Below, one piece after another: positions 17,346 to 27,918 of a stretch of DNA of 64,000 bases (positions are counted from its first letter, which is position 1; each line of letters starts with the position of its first letter). Origin of the DNA: Bradyrhizobium canariense (lineage in GTDB: Bacteria > Pseudomonadota > Alphaproteobacteria > Rhizobiales > Xanthobacteraceae); the NCBI RefSeq assembly GCF_018130465.1, contig NZ_JAFCKJ010000012.1, positions 1-64,000 on the forward strand. The letters are read 5' to 3'. A program made the position numbers and the translations under genes. The notes under the pieces were generated by a model. It saw only the letters and a program-made list of their open reading frames with translations, made no database searches and was not told where the DNA came from.

Positions 17346-18908
17346 ATGTCCGACCCGCTCCACGCATCGTCTCCGACTTGTGCGCAGACGCTACGGGCAC
17401 TGTCGCGCTATCCCGGCCGCACCGCTTTCGCCTGGCCCGGCGGATCGCTGAGCTATCAGGGCACCCTCGACCTGATCGGACGCATCCAGAGCGTTTTCAT
17501 GCGCCTTGGATTGCAGCCCGGCGCGCGCGTCGCACTCCTCACCGCCAATCGCGCCGACACCTGGTGCGCCGGTGTCGCCGCGCAATTGTCCAGGCTCTGC
17601 ATCACCTGGCTGCATCCTTTGGGATCGCGAGGGGACCAGCTGTTCCAGCTCGAGGATTCCGGGGCCGAAATGCTGGTGGTCGATGCGGCCTCCTTCCGGG
17701 AGCGCGGCGGCGAGCTCGCCGCACAGGCGGGGCAGCTCAAGGCGGTCTTCACCATGGGACCGGCCGACTATGGCGTCGACCTGTTGCAGGCGATCGAGAT
17801 CGAAGGCCACGCCAGCGCGCTGTGCCTCGCCGGCGCCGACGATCTCGCCACGCTGAACTACACCGGCGGGACGACCGGAAAATCCAAGGGCGCGCTGCGC
17901 TATCATCGCGAAAACAGCGGCGCGGCAGGCGCGATCCTCGCCGATTTCGAAATTCCAGAGGCGGCGCGCTATCTGACGGTCGCTCCGATCAGCCATGTCG
18001 CAGGCACAAAGGTGCTGCCGACCCTGATGCGCGGCGGCACCGTGCACATGCTGAAGGGTTTTGATCCCGAGGCGGTACTGGCCACCATCACGCGCGAGCG
18101 GATCAATTTCACATTGTTCGTGCCGACCATGATCTACGTGCTGCTCGATCATCCCGCGCTGGTCAGGACCGACCTCTCCTCGCTCGAGCTCGTGCTCTAT
18201 GGCGCCTCCGCGATGTCGCCGAGCCGGCTGATCGAGGGGATCGAGCGCATCGGGCCGGTGTTTTCGCAACTCTACGGCCAGACCGAATGCTATCCCGTCT
18301 CGGTGCTGCGCAAGGCGGATCACGATCCCAAGAGGCCGGAGCTGTTCCTGTCATGCGGCTTCCCGATCGCGGCGTGCGAGGTCAGGATCCTCGACGACAA
18401 CGACCAGGAGGTGAAGACGGGCGAAGCCGGCGAGATCTGCGTGCGCGCTCCACATGTCATGGCGGAGTACTGGAAGCAGCCGGAAATCACCGCCGAGACG
18501 TTGAAGAACGGCTGGGTGCACACCGGCGACATCGCGCGCAAGGATGATCGCGGCTACATGTTCATCCTCGACCGCAAGAAGGACATGATCGTCTCCGGCG
18601 GGTTCAACATCTTTCCGCGCGAGGTCGAGGACGTGCTGTCGCAGCATGCGGACGTGGCCATGGTCGCGGTCGTCGGTATCCCCGACGAGAAATGGGGCGA
18701 AGCCGTCACCGCTGTCGTCGTCCTGCGCGAAGGCGCAAAACCTGATGCCGATGCGCTGATCAATCTGGTGAAGACGCGAAAAGGCTCGACCCATGCGCCG
18801 AAGCAGATCCAGTTCGTCAAGCAACTGCCGACGACCGGCGTCGGCAAGGTCGACAAGAAGGTGCTGCGCGCGAGCTTTTGGAGCGGGCGGGACCGGATGG
18901 TGGGATAG
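17346..18908 (+). CDS. AMP-forming acyl-CoA synthetase
   Basis: A 520-residue ANL-superfamily ligase. The P-loop motif is YTGGTTGKSKGALRYH, the A5-type motif YGQTEC, the A7 motif HTGDIARKD, and the hinge/A8 region DRKKDMIVSGGFNIFPREVE; the catalytic Lys is near TTGVGKVDKK. It activates a carboxylic acid as acyl-AMP and then acyl-CoA; chain length cannot be fixed. The ATG at 17346 has GAGGA close upstream (an in-frame ATG at 17334 is weaker). It is flanked by two nitronate monooxygenase-like genes and a thioesterase, which suggests a shared acyl substrate. Confidence 0.92.
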   Translation: MSDPLHASSPTCAQTLRALSRYPGRTAFAWPGGSLSYQGTLDLIGRIQSVFMRLGLQPGARVALLTANRADTWCAGVAAQLSRLCITWLHPLGSRGDQLFQLEDSGAEMLVVDAASFRERGGELAAQAGQLKAVFTMGPADYGVDLLQAIEIEGHASALCLAGADDLATLNYTGGTTGKSKGALRYHRENSGAAGAILADFEIPEAARYLTVAPISHVAGTKVLPTLMRGGTVHMLKGFDPEAVLATITRERINFTLFVPTMIYVLLDHPALVRTDLSSLELVLYGASAMSPSRLIEGIERIGPVFSQLYGQTECYPVSVLRKADHDPKRPELFLSCGFPIAACEVRILDDNDQEVKTGEAGEICVRAPHVMAEYWKQPEITAETLKNGWVHTGDIARKDDRGYMFILDRKKDMIVSGGFNIFPREVEDVLSQHADVAMVAVVGIPDEKWGEAVTAVVVLREGAKPDADALINLVKTRKGSTHAPKQIQFVKQLPTTGVGKVDKKVLRASFWSGRDRMVG

Positions 18909-18917
18909 AGAGGTGCC

Positions 18918-19691
18918 TTACCGCTTCTCGATCACCAGGCTTTGCACCGCGCGGCCGAAATAGCCCTGCCGGTCGGCGAGCCGCGACATCGCAAGCCCGG
19001 CGCCATCAGGTCCGATCCAGGAATCGCCGTCGAGCAGGATCCATTCGCCGATCGGCTGGCGCGAAAAGCTCACGGTGAGGTCGGCGTTGATGTAGGTCCA
19101 GGCGCGGAAGTCGAGCGTCGAGGCGGTGCCATTGGAAAAATCCGCCGCGACCACGGCGCGCATCGCCTGCGAGAGTGTTTCGCCTGCGATCAGGGGATGG
19201 TCGACGCGAAACCAAATCGCGCCCGCGCCGGCCTGGCCGAAGCGGCCGCGCGCGGCGCGCATCGAAACCGAACGTACGAACGGGCTGGTGGCGGCATGAC
19301 CGTCCTCGAGCAGCGAGTCCTCCGGCGACGGCAGCGTAACCGGCAGCGCCTTGACGTCCTCGGGCAGCGTCAGCGTCTGGCGCTTGATCTTGAGCACGGT
19401 GGCGCCGACCACCTGTACGCCGTCGGCGAGCAGCTTGATCCCGCAGAGCTGGATCTTGCGGCCCTCGCGCAAGACCTCGGTCGCGATCGTGAGCGGCGCC
19501 ACCGGCACCGGGCGCATCAGGTCGATGGTGACGCGCGCGATGTCCATCGTAACAGACGACGGAATGCGTTCAGCCGCCCACGTCACCAGCGAGGCCGGCG
19601 CCGAACCGTGCTGCATGCGCCGGTCCCACGGGCCCGCGGCATCCGGGCTGGTGACGACGCTGTTGCCGTCGACGCGGTAGATGGGGGTCAT
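18918..19691 (-). CDS. TesB-like acyl-CoA thioesterase family protein
   Basis: A 257-residue double-hotdog protein of the acyl-CoA thioesterase II-like type (4HBT_3). The first hotdog has WDRRMQHGSAPASLVTWAAE and VTIDLMRPVPVAPLTIATEV; the second has STLDFRAWTYINADLTVSF and PIGEWILLDGDSW. The Asp/Gln/Thr-type active site cannot be assigned with certainty. It converges on the acyl-CoA synthetase, nine bases between stops, and lies upstream of the second nitronate monooxygenase on the same strand. It probably hydrolyses or binds an acyl-CoA made by its neighbour. Confidence 0.82.
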   Translation of the reverse strand: MTPIYRVDGNSVVTSPDAAGPWDRRMQHGSAPASLVTWAAERIPSSVTMDIARVTIDLMRPVPVAPLTIATEVLREGRKIQLCGIKLLADGVQVVGATVLKIKRQTLTLPEDVKALPVTLPSPEDSLLEDGHAATSPFVRSVSMRAARGRFGQAGAGAIWFRVDHPLIAGETLSQAMRAVVAADFSNGTASTLDFRAWTYINADLTVSFSRQPIGEWILLDGDSWIGPDGAGLAMSRLADRQGYFGRAVQSLVIEKR

Positions 19692-19738
19692 CGGTTAAAT
19701 CTCGTTTGGCGGGAACGCCAGGAGCCCAAAATTGCGCC

Positions 19739-19865
19739 GTCGTCCCGGCGAAGGCCGGGACCCTTAACCACAGGGAGTGGTTTGGCGAAGACCCATCGTT
19801 CGGTACGCCTACCTTCGCAACCCGAGACATCACGCGGTATTGGTCCCGGCCTTCGCCGGGACGAC
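19739..19865. repeat. Intergenic palindromic repeat family A, variant 1
   Basis: A 127-bp element with terminal inverted repeats: it opens GTCGTCCCGGCGAAGGCCGG and closes with the reverse complement. The interior carries the variant-1 words TTTGGCGAAGAC and CGCGGTAT. It lies between the thioesterase start and the end of the downstream nitronate monooxygenase. Five further copies occur in this window. Confidence 0.85.
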
Positions 19866-19902
19866 GGATGAGAAGTGGGCCGGTTCGGCCCACAGCCGCA
19901 CA

Positions 19903-20871
19903 TCACAACGGCGGATCGACCGCCTCGTCGTATTCCTTCTTGAAGCGCGCGATCATTTCGGCGGCGGGCACGATGCCGTCGATGCTGCCGACGCCCTGGC
20001 CCGAACCCCAGATTTCCTTCCAGGCTTTTGGCTTGGCGCGCTCGCCGGAAGCGTCGGTGCCGAAATTCATCTTGGAGGGATCGGACGTCGGCAGGTTTTC
20101 CGGATCCATGCCGGCAGCGAGAATCGACGGCTTCAGATAGTTGCCGTGCACGCCGGTGAAGAGATTGGAATAGACGATGTCGTCGGCCGTCGCGCCCGCG
20201 ATCATCTCCTTGTACTTCTCGACCGCATTGGCTTCCTTGGTGGCGATGAAGGCCGAGCCGATATAGGCAAAGTCGGCGCCGAGGATGCGCGCGGCGCGGA
20301 TCGCCTTGCCGTTGCCGATCGCACCCGACAGCGCGATCGGGCCGTCGAACCATTTTCGCGTCTCGGCGACGAACGCCAACGGCGAGATCGTGCCGGCATG
20401 GCCGCCTGCGCCCGCCGCGACCAGGATCAGGCCGTCGGCGCCCTTCTCGATCGCCTTGTGTGCGAACTTCTGGTTGATCACATCGTGGAAGACGATGCCA
20501 CCCCAGCCGTGCACGGCCTGATTGAGCTCCTCGCGCGCGCCGAGCGACGAGATGATCATCGGCACCTTGTACTTGGCGCAGAGCTGCATGTCGTGGTCGA
20601 GCCGGTTGTTCGACTTGTGCACGATCTGGTTGACCGCAAACGGCGCCGACGGCTTGTCGGGATGCGCGCGGTCATAGGCCGCGAGCTCTTCGGTGATCCG
20701 CGCCAGCCACTCGTCAAGCAGCTCCGGCGGCCGCGCGTTCAGCGACGGAAACGAGCCGACCACGCCCGCCTTGCACTGCGCGATCACGAGATCGGGCACC
20801 GAGATGATGAAGAGCGGCGAACCGATCACCGGGATCGACAGGCGTCCCTTGAACAAGGCAGGCATGGACAT
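19903..20871 (-). CDS. Nitronate monooxygenase family flavoprotein
   Basis: A 322-residue FMN-dependent TIM barrel. It has the N-terminal LSIPVIGSPLFIISVPDLVI, the loop LVAAGAGGHAGTISPLAF with the conserved His, and the phosphate-binding SGAIGNGKAIRAA. The family oxidises alkyl nitronates such as propionate 3-nitronate with O2. The His marks it as the more conventional of the two paralogues here. It shares with the other copy the segment 'F.A.TG..S...KPSI.AAG.DP..LP'. It may be co-transcribed with the thioesterase upstream, although a palindromic repeat lies between. Confidence 0.9.
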   Translation of the reverse strand: MSMPALFKGRLSIPVIGSPLFIISVPDLVIAQCKAGVVGSFPSLNARPPELLDEWLARITEELAAYDRAHPDKPSAPFAVNQIVHKSNNRLDHDMQLCAKYKVPMIISSLGAREELNQAVHGWGGIVFHDVINQKFAHKAIEKGADGLILVAAGAGGHAGTISPLAFVAETRKWFDGPIALSGAIGNGKAIRAARILGADFAYIGSAFIATKEANAVEKYKEMIAGATADDIVYSNLFTGVHGNYLKPSILAAGMDPENLPTSDPSKMNFGTDASGERAKPKAWKEIWGSGQGVGSIDGIVPAAEMIARFKKEYDEAVDPPL

Positions 20872-21020
20872 TGCGAGACGATCCTCTGTTGGCGGTCAAA
20901 TCGACGTTGGGAGCCATACCAACAAGGCAATCTTTCCACTGTCAAGTATTGCGTTTTGGCGCCGTGGAGGACGCCGTTACCGCAATTCCAACGGGCGGAA
21001 TTCGTCGCGGGGCGGCGACA

Positions 21021-22421
<1,401 letters not shown>

Positions 22422-22451
22422 GGGCGCTCCTTGCTTGCTCGCGCGGCGTCC

Positions 22452-22985
22452 TCAATTCTGGCACAGCGCGCTGGTGACGAAGGTATCAGTGCGGCAGTCA
22501 TCCGGTTTGCGTTGCCTGCCCGGGATCAGAACCTTGGCCGAGCACTTTTCCGCGGAGTCGGCATTCAGGCTCTTGCCTTCCGTGTAGCCTTTGCTCTGGC
22601 AGAGTTTGTCGGCGGCGAGCTTGCAGTCGGGCGCGCCGTTCGACGAGGCCGGACAGGCCACGCGTCCCGACACCATGGTCGACGGCTTCGCCAGGCGCGA
22701 CAAATCGTTCATGGTCTCGCTCGGGCTTTTGATCGGCGGCAGGATCGATGGCAGCTTGTCGAACAGCTTGCCCATTTCGTTGATCAGCCCGGGATTTTCC
22801 TCACGCGCCGGCGACGACGGAGCCGTCGAAGGCGCCGGTGCGGCCTGCGGTCCTTGCTCCTGCAAGCCGAGCGCGGGCGGCGCGGATTGCGGCCATCCGG
22901 GTCCGCCGGCACCCAGCAGGAGCGAAAGCACCGCAAAAGTCAGCGTCCCCAGTCGCAGGACCGGAATGCCGGATCGAAGCATCAT
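22452..22985 (-). CDS. Exported Cys-containing hypothetical protein
   Basis: A 177-residue protein with a signal peptide (LGTLTFAVLSLLLGAGGPGW) and a Pro/Ala/Gln-rich linker. The C-terminal domain holds six cysteines (VACPASSNGAPDCKLAADKL, CQSKGYTEGK, EKCSAK, DDCRTDTFVTSALCQN), so three disulfides are possible. The start is either of two adjacent ATGs at 22985/22982; no strong ribosome site is visible. It follows aspA's end on the same strand but is separately oriented upstream of it. No function is recognised. Confidence 0.7.
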   Translation of the reverse strand: MMLRSGIPVLRLGTLTFAVLSLLLGAGGPGWPQSAPPALGLQEQGPQAAPAPSTAPSSPAREENPGLINEMGKLFDKLPSILPPIKSPSETMNDLSRLAKPSTMVSGRVACPASSNGAPDCKLAADKLCQSKGYTEGKSLNADSAEKCSAKVLIPGRQRKPDDCRTDTFVTSALCQN

Positions 22986-23032
22986 GACGCCAACCGTAGC
23001 CGAACCTGGCGCAGTGGCAAAGCGCCTTGGGG

Positions 23033-23614
23033 TTAGATCAATTTGATTGCGACGACAAAGCCGAGCACGAGCACCGCGGCGCCGATTGCCACCCACAATC
23101 CGAGATGCTTCTCGATCCTGACCCGGATCCAGTCGCCGTAGCGGTTGAGCAGGATCGCGACGATGAAGAAACGGCCGCCGCGTGCGACGATCGAGCAGAG
23201 AATGAACAGGACGAGATTGTAGCCGGCAAAGCCCGAGGTGATCGTGACGAGCTTGTAGGGGATCGGTGTCAGGCCCTTGAGCAGGATGATCACGGCGCCC
23301 CATTCGGCATAGGAGGCGCGAAAGGCATCGACCTTGTCGCCGAGGCCATAGACCTGGATCAGCCAGTGACCGACCGAGTCGAACAGCAGCGCGCCGATGG
23401 CATAGCCGAGCAGGCCACCCAGCACCGACGTTGCGGTGCAGATCGCCGCATAGACCCAGGCGCGCTGCGGCCGCGCCAGCGACATCGGGATCAGCATCAC
23501 GTCCGGCGGGACGGGAAAGAAGGAGCTTTCTGCGAAAGCCACGGCACCCAGAATCCAGAGCGCGTAAGGCTTGTGAGCGGCGTCGATGCACCAGTCGTAG
23601 ATACGTTTCAGCAT
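23033..23614 (-). CDS. DedA/YqaA-family membrane protein
   Basis: A 193-residue polytopic inner-membrane protein of the YqaA/DedA (SNARE-associated, VTT) family. It begins MLKRIYDWCIDAAHKPYALW as expected for the family, then AFAESSFFPVPPDVMLIPMS (the conserved E...F.P.P.D motif) and LLKGLTPIPYKLVTITSGFA (the conserved G..PIP.K re-entrant motif). VTT proteins scramble or transport lipids and support membrane homeostasis; the exact substrate of YqaA is unproven. I chose the ATG at 23614 by family N-terminus; the frame is open to 23635. Confidence 0.88.
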   Translation of the reverse strand: MLKRIYDWCIDAAHKPYALWILGAVAFAESSFFPVPPDVMLIPMSLARPQRAWVYAAICTATSVLGGLLGYAIGALLFDSVGHWLIQVYGLGDKVDAFRASYAEWGAVIILLKGLTPIPYKLVTITSGFAGYNLVLFILCSIVARGGRFFIVAILLNRYGDWIRVRIEKHLGLWVAIGAAVLVLGFVVAIKLI

Positions 23615-23671
23615 GGCGCCGCGATGAAGCACCATGGGACGGATTTGTCCATCGCCAGTTTTGTGACGTTT

Positions 23672-24076
23672 CTAGTGGCGCTTGCGCGTCACACGACCCT
23701 CGAGCGCGACGATTGGCCGCCTGGCGGCGACGCGCGGTGACGCAACTTTGGGCAGCTTCATCGCCGACTTCGGCAGTTTTTCGGCGATGCCGAGCATGTC
23801 TTCGCGCCGCGTCATCTCGCGCCAGACGTCCTCGGGGCGCACGCCGGCCGAGGCCCAGAGCACTGTGAGATTGTAGAGCAGGTCGGCGCTTTCCCGGATT
23901 ACGGCTTCGCTATCGCCATTAACCGCGTCGATGACGACCTCGATAGCCTCTTCAGCCAGCTTCTTCGCCATTTTTGACGGGCCGCGCTGAAACAGCCGCG
24001 CGGTGCGCGATGTTGCCGGATCAAGGTCTCTGGCCGCGAGCACAGCCAGATATAGCCGCTCAAGCGAATCACTCAT
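23672..24076 (-). CDS. hisE: HisE-like phosphoribosyl-ATP diphosphatase, orphan
   Basis: A 134-residue MazG-like all-alpha NTP pyrophosphatase. HisE motifs are clear: MAKKLAEEAIEVVIDAV and VIRESADLLYNLTVLWA, with the E..EE...D metal site and the ESADLLYN helix. HisE removes pyrophosphate from phosphoribosyl-ATP in histidine synthesis. It is longer than usual (about 105 residues) owing to a basic C-terminal tail (VAARRPIVALEGRVTRKRH). No other his gene is in the window. It may be the only HisE or a second copy with a different substrate. Confidence 0.8.
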   Translation of the reverse strand: MSDSLERLYLAVLAARDLDPATSRTARLFQRGPSKMAKKLAEEAIEVVIDAVNGDSEAVIRESADLLYNLTVLWASAGVRPEDVWREMTRREDMLGIAEKLPKSAMKLPKVASPRVAARRPIVALEGRVTRKRH

Positions 24077-24130
24077 GGTACTGAAAGCTACTCTAAACCA
24101 ATGGCAAGCGCGTTAACGCCCGACAATTAA

Positions 24131-24166
24131 AGCAAAAAGCAGACCGGCGCGGCAAGCGCGACGGCC
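24131..24166 (-). terminator. Candidate intrinsic terminator of the Gly/Tyr-rich gene
   Basis: Read on the minus strand, an imperfect GC-rich stem (GGCCGTCGCGC...GCGCCGGTC) is followed by TGCTTTTTGCTTT. It lies downstream of the Gly/Tyr-rich exported protein ending at 24195. Confidence 0.4.
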
Positions 24167-24194
24167 TGTTTTGGTCAACCTTTGGTAGCCAGAG

Positions 24195-24566
24195 CTAGTA
24201 GCAGTTCGTGTGGTAGCCTTGGCCGCATAGCTCCGACGGAGCGGTGCCGCCGTAGCGCTGATACTGGTAGTTCGGGCCCGGCCCATAATAGGGGCCGTTG
24301 CCGTAATAGGCTGGGCCGCTGTAATAGGCGGGACCGCCGTAATACGGACCGTCGTCATAGGCGTAGGCGTTGCGGGTCGCCGCAATCGCAAGACCGGTGC
24401 CGACGATCCCGGCAAAGGCCGCGGCAGCCGCTGCGCCACCGCCACCGCCATGCCAGTGGCGACCGCCTGCATAGGAGGCGGTCGGGGCGACTGCAGTCAG
24501 CGCCACCACCGCGGCGGTGGCGAGAACGGCCTTGCGGCCGGCAAATCTCGAAAATCTGTCAAACAT
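24195..24566 (-). CDS. Secreted Gly/Tyr-rich small protein
   Basis: A 123-residue exported protein. After the signal peptide (cleavage near ASYA-GG) comes HWHGGGGGAAAAAAFAGIVG, a short glycine-zipper-like hydrophobic stretch. A Tyr/Gly/Pro-repeat region (YYGGPAYYSGPAYYGNGPYY) follows, then a C-terminal SELCGQGYHTNCY with two cysteines. An AAGGAGGG site lies upstream of the ATG. Proteins of this composition are common in rhizobia and probably associate with the envelope. The function is unknown. Confidence 0.75.
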   Translation of the reverse strand: MFDRFSRFAGRKAVLATAAVVALTAVAPTASYAGGRHWHGGGGGAAAAAAFAGIVGTGLAIAATRNAYAYDDGPYYGGPAYYSGPAYYGNGPYYGPGPNYQYQRYGGTAPSELCGQGYHTNCY

Positions 24567-24793
24567 GTCCTGGACCCTCCTTGGGACCTCGAATGGTGCC
24601 TGTAGACAGGCTCATGTCCTTCAAACACCCACGTCCCATGTTGAGTTCCCCAACCCCAACAGAAGCTGAACGGAGCTGCGTAATCGTGACGCAACCGCCG
24701 CTCATCCGCCGTTCATATTGGCGCGCGCAGGGTCCCCGCCGGCCGGCGCTGCGAGCGTCACGAAACCACAACAATGCGGGACCGGCGCGACTG

Positions 24794-25840
24794 ATGTTCG
24801 GATTCAAGACCACCGCCCTTCGCTGCCTGACGGCCCTTGCAATCTCGCTTGCCGCGCTGACTGCGCGCGATGTCACGGCGGCTGAGACCGCCGCGCCCTC
24901 CACTGCGATCCACTTCACCTTCGACCGCCCGACCGATGCGAGCATGGCGCCGTTCTTTCTTGCCGCAAAGGACGGCAGCTTCGGCGCCGAACGTCTCAAC
25001 GTCTCCTTCAGCAGCACGGCCGGATCGCCGGAGGCGCTTGCGCGCGTCGCCAAGGGCGACAGCGAGCTCGCACTCGTCGACATCAACGAGCTGATCCGCT
25101 TCCGCGACAAGGATGCGACACCGGTCAAGGCGGTGTTCGTGCTGTTCAACCGCGCGCCCTACGCGATCGTCGCCCGCAGGAGCCGTGGCATCCACCTCCT
25201 GCCCGACCTGGACGGCAAGACCGTCGGCGTTGCCGACAGCGACCTGTCAATGCGGCTGTGGCCGGCGCTGGCGCAGCAGAACGGCATCAACACGGCTCAC
25301 GTGAAATTCCACAAGATCAGCGCCGCGGTGCGCGAGCCGATCCTCTCCGCGGGACAGGTCGATGCCGTCGCCGGCTTCAGCTATCTCTCGGCAGTGAACC
25401 TGCGCGACCGCGGCGTGCCAGGCGGCGATCTCGTCGCGCTTCGCTATGCCGACTATGGTTGCGAGGCCTATGGCTTTGCCGTCGTGGTCAACCCGGCTTT
25501 CGCTGCGGCCAAGCCGGACACCGTGAAGGGATTCGTCCGCGCGTTGATCGCCGGCATCAACGCGACCGTCAAGGAGCCGGCGCGCGCGGCGGACGAGGCC
25601 GCGAGCCGCATCGACGACGGCGACCGCGATCTCGAGCTGGAGCGCCTGCGCACCGTCCTCGTCGACAACATCCTGACCGACGAGGTCCGTCGCAACGGCC
25701 TCGGCGACATCGACCCGGCGCGCATGGACCGCTCGATCGACCAGATCGCGCAGGATTTCAAATTCCGCAAACGGCCGGCGGCCGCCGATATCTTCGACGG
25801 CGGGTTCCTGCCGCCGGTTACCGGGCGGTTGATCAACTGA
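24794..25840 (+). CDS. NMT1/SsuA-type solute-binding protein
   Basis: A 348-residue periplasmic binding protein of the NMT1/THI5-like class used by nitrate/sulfonate/taurine and pyrimidine-precursor ABC importers. A signal peptide (RCLTALAISLAALTA) precedes IHFTFDRPTDASMAPFFLAA, then ARVAKGDSELALVDINELIR and LDGKTVGVADSD, all typical of the fold. No importer permease or ATPase is adjacent; the next gene is an exporter-type ABC protein on the same strand 91 bp on. The start at 24794 is chosen by the signal peptide; the ribosome site is weak. The ligand is unknown. Confidence 0.85.
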   Translation: MFGFKTTALRCLTALAISLAALTARDVTAAETAAPSTAIHFTFDRPTDASMAPFFLAAKDGSFGAERLNVSFSSTAGSPEALARVAKGDSELALVDINELIRFRDKDATPVKAVFVLFNRAPYAIVARRSRGIHLLPDLDGKTVGVADSDLSMRLWPALAQQNGINTAHVKFHKISAAVREPILSAGQVDAVAGFSYLSAVNLRDRGVPGGDLVALRYADYGCEAYGFAVVVNPAFAAAKPDTVKGFVRALIAGINATVKEPARAADEAASRIDDGDRDLELERLRTVLVDNILTDEVRRNGLGDIDPARMDRSIDQIAQDFKFRKRPAAADIFDGGFLPPVTGRLIN

Positions 25841-25931
25841 GCAAAACCGACAGCTTCCGCTATATCTCGTAGCCGATCCCTGATTAGAGTATGGGCTCAC
25901 TCCGTTCTATCCGCCCGAGCTCCTTGCCCCC

Positions 25932-27728
25932 ATGCCCATCCTCCGCCTCTACACCCGCGTACTCGAGCTGCTCGGCAAGGAGGCACGGCTGGGCTGGCTG
26001 CTCGCGGTTGTCAATCTCCTGCTTGCGGGCTCGCAATTCGCCGAGCCGGTGCTGTTCGGCCGGATCGTCGACGTGCTCTCCGGCAAGACGGTCGCAGGCT
26101 CCAGCTCGGCCTGGCCGTTCCTGGTTGCCTGGGTCGCGTTCGGACTGTTCACCATCGGCTGCAGCGCGCTCGTCGCGTTGCAGGCCGACCGGCTCTCCCA
26201 CCGCCAGCGGCAGGCGGTCCTGACGGATTATTTCGAGCACATCCTGCAACTGCCGCTGACATTCCACTCCGGCACCCATTCGGGCCGGCTGATGAAAGTC
26301 ATGCTCAACGGCACCGATGCGCTATGGCGGCTGTGGCTGGGCTTCTTCCGCGAGCATTTCGCCGCCATCCTCTCGGTCGTGGTGCTGCTGCCGCTGTCGC
26401 TCTACCTGAACTGGCGGCTGGCGATCCTGCTGTTCGTGCTCTGCATCGTCTTCACCGCGCTGACCACCTTCGTGGTGCGCAGGACATTCGGCATGCAGAC
26501 GGCAGTCGAAGAGCAATACAGCGAGCTCTCCGCACGCGCTTCGGATGCGCTCGGCAATGTCGCGCTGGTGCAGAGTTTTGTCCGCGTCGAATCCGAGGTG
26601 CAGGGCCTGCGCTCCGTTGCCGACCAATTGCTTGAAGCCCAGATGCCGGTGTTGTCCTGGTGGGCGCTCGTCACCGTCATCACGCGCGCCTCCACCACGA
26701 TCACGGTGCTCGCGATCTTCACTTTCGGCATAGCGCTGCACGACCAGGGGCTGACCTCGGTCGGCGAGATCGTGATGTTCGTGAGCTTCGCGACGCTTCT
26801 GATCCAAAAGCTGGAGCAGGTCGTGAGCTTCATCAACAACGTGTTCATGGAAGCCCCGCGCCTGCGCGAGTTCTTCAACGTGCTCGATGCGGTGCCTGCG
26901 GTGCACGACCGGCCCGATGCGATCGACGCGGGGCGGCTCTCCGGCCTCGTCGAATTCAACGACGTCACCTTCTCCTATGACGGCAAACGGCCGGCGATCG
27001 AAGATCTCTCCTTCACCGCGCTTCCCGGCCAGACCATCGCGCTGGTCGGCGCAACCGGTGCCGGCAAGTCGACGGCGATCGCGCTGCTGCATCGCGCCTT
27101 CGATCCGCAGTCCGGCTTCATCAGGATCGACGGCATGGACGTGCGCGGGGTGACGCTGACATCACTCCGGCGGAACATCGGCGTGGTCTTTCAGGAGGCG
27201 CTGCTGTTCAACCGCTCGATCGCGGAGAATTTGCGTGTCGGCAAGCCGGACGCCACCGAGGCCGAGATGCGCAAGGCGGCGGAGCGCGCGCAGGCGCTCG
27301 AATTCATCGAGCGCAGCGGCGGCTTCGAGACCAATGCCGGCGAGCGCGGCCGCATGCTGTCCGGCGGCGAGCGCCAGCGGCTGTCGATCGCCCGGGCACT
27401 GCTGAAGGATCCGCCGATCCTGATCCTGGACGAGGCGACCAGCGCGCTCGACGCCGTCACCGAGGCCAAGGTGAATGCCGCTCTCGACGAAGTGATGAAG
27501 GGCCGCACCACCTTCGTGATCGCCCACCGTCTCTCCACCATCCGCAATGCCACGCGCATCCTGGTGTTCGAGTACGGGCACGTGATCGAAAGCGGAACTT
27601 TCGATGAACTCGTGGCCAAAGGCGGCCATTTCGCCGACCTCGCCAGGGCCCAGTTCATGGTTCAGGAGAACGCACGGGCCAGTGTGACAGCGGCTGAGGC
27701 TGCTGCGACTGCCGCCAAGTCGCCTTAG
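25932..27728 (+). CDS. NdvA-like ABC exporter (fused permease/ATPase)
   Basis: A 598-residue half-transporter. Six transmembrane helices (about 20-310) begin [29 protein letters not shown], close to the NdvA/ChvA start. The ATPase has the Walker [10 protein letters not shown], signature [15 protein letters not shown], Walker [13 protein letters not shown] and switch AHRLSTI. NdvA-type proteins export cyclic beta-1,2-glucan (or beta-1,3/1,6-glucan in Bradyrhizobium), needed for osmoadaptation and symbiosis. No glucan synthase is in the window, so the substrate is inferred from overall resemblance only; a multidrug or lipid exporter remains possible. Confidence 0.88.
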   Translation: MPILRLYTRVLELLGKEARLGWLLAVVNLLLAGSQFAEPVLFGRIVDVLSGKTVAGSSSAWPFLVAWVAFGLFTIGCSALVALQADRLSHRQRQAVLTDYFEHILQLPLTFHSGTHSGRLMKVMLNGTDALWRLWLGFFREHFAAILSVVVLLPLSLYLNWRLAILLFVLCIVFTALTTFVVRRTFGMQTAVEEQYSELSARASDALGNVALVQSFVRVESEVQGLRSVADQLLEAQMPVLSWWALVTVITRASTTITVLAIFTFGIALHDQGLTSVGEIVMFVSFATLLIQKLEQVVSFINNVFMEAPRLREFFNVLDAVPAVHDRPDAIDAGRLSGLVEFNDVTFSYDGKRPAIEDLSFTALPGQTIALVGATGAGKSTAIALLHRAFDPQSGFIRIDGMDVRGVTLTSLRRNIGVVFQEALLFNRSIAENLRVGKPDATEAEMRKAAERAQALEFIERSGGFETNAGERGRMLSGGERQRLSIARALLKDPPILILDEATSALDAVTEAKVNAALDEVMKGRTTFVIAHRLSTIRNATRILVFEYGHVIESGTFDELVAKGGHFADLARAQFMVQENARASVTAAEAAATAAKSP

Positions 27729-27918
27729 CAAGTCCCCATAGTATCGTCGAAATTCGGCCTATTTCATTGCGGAATACCCCGCTGATGCCCCTATTCCCGA
27801 CGCACGAGCCGGTATAGGTTTGCGACGCCGCAAGCGGCGACGCTGGGATTTCAGAACCGAACATCAGATCACGAGAGCCGACCGGAACCGGCGGATCTCC
27901 AAGGACCGGAATCGGATA

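Noticed and set aside
24182-24793. N-terminal extension of the NMT1-type binding protein
   Set aside because: It runs opposite the Gly/Tyr-rich gene and is Arg/Cys-rich junk; a signal peptide begins at 24794.
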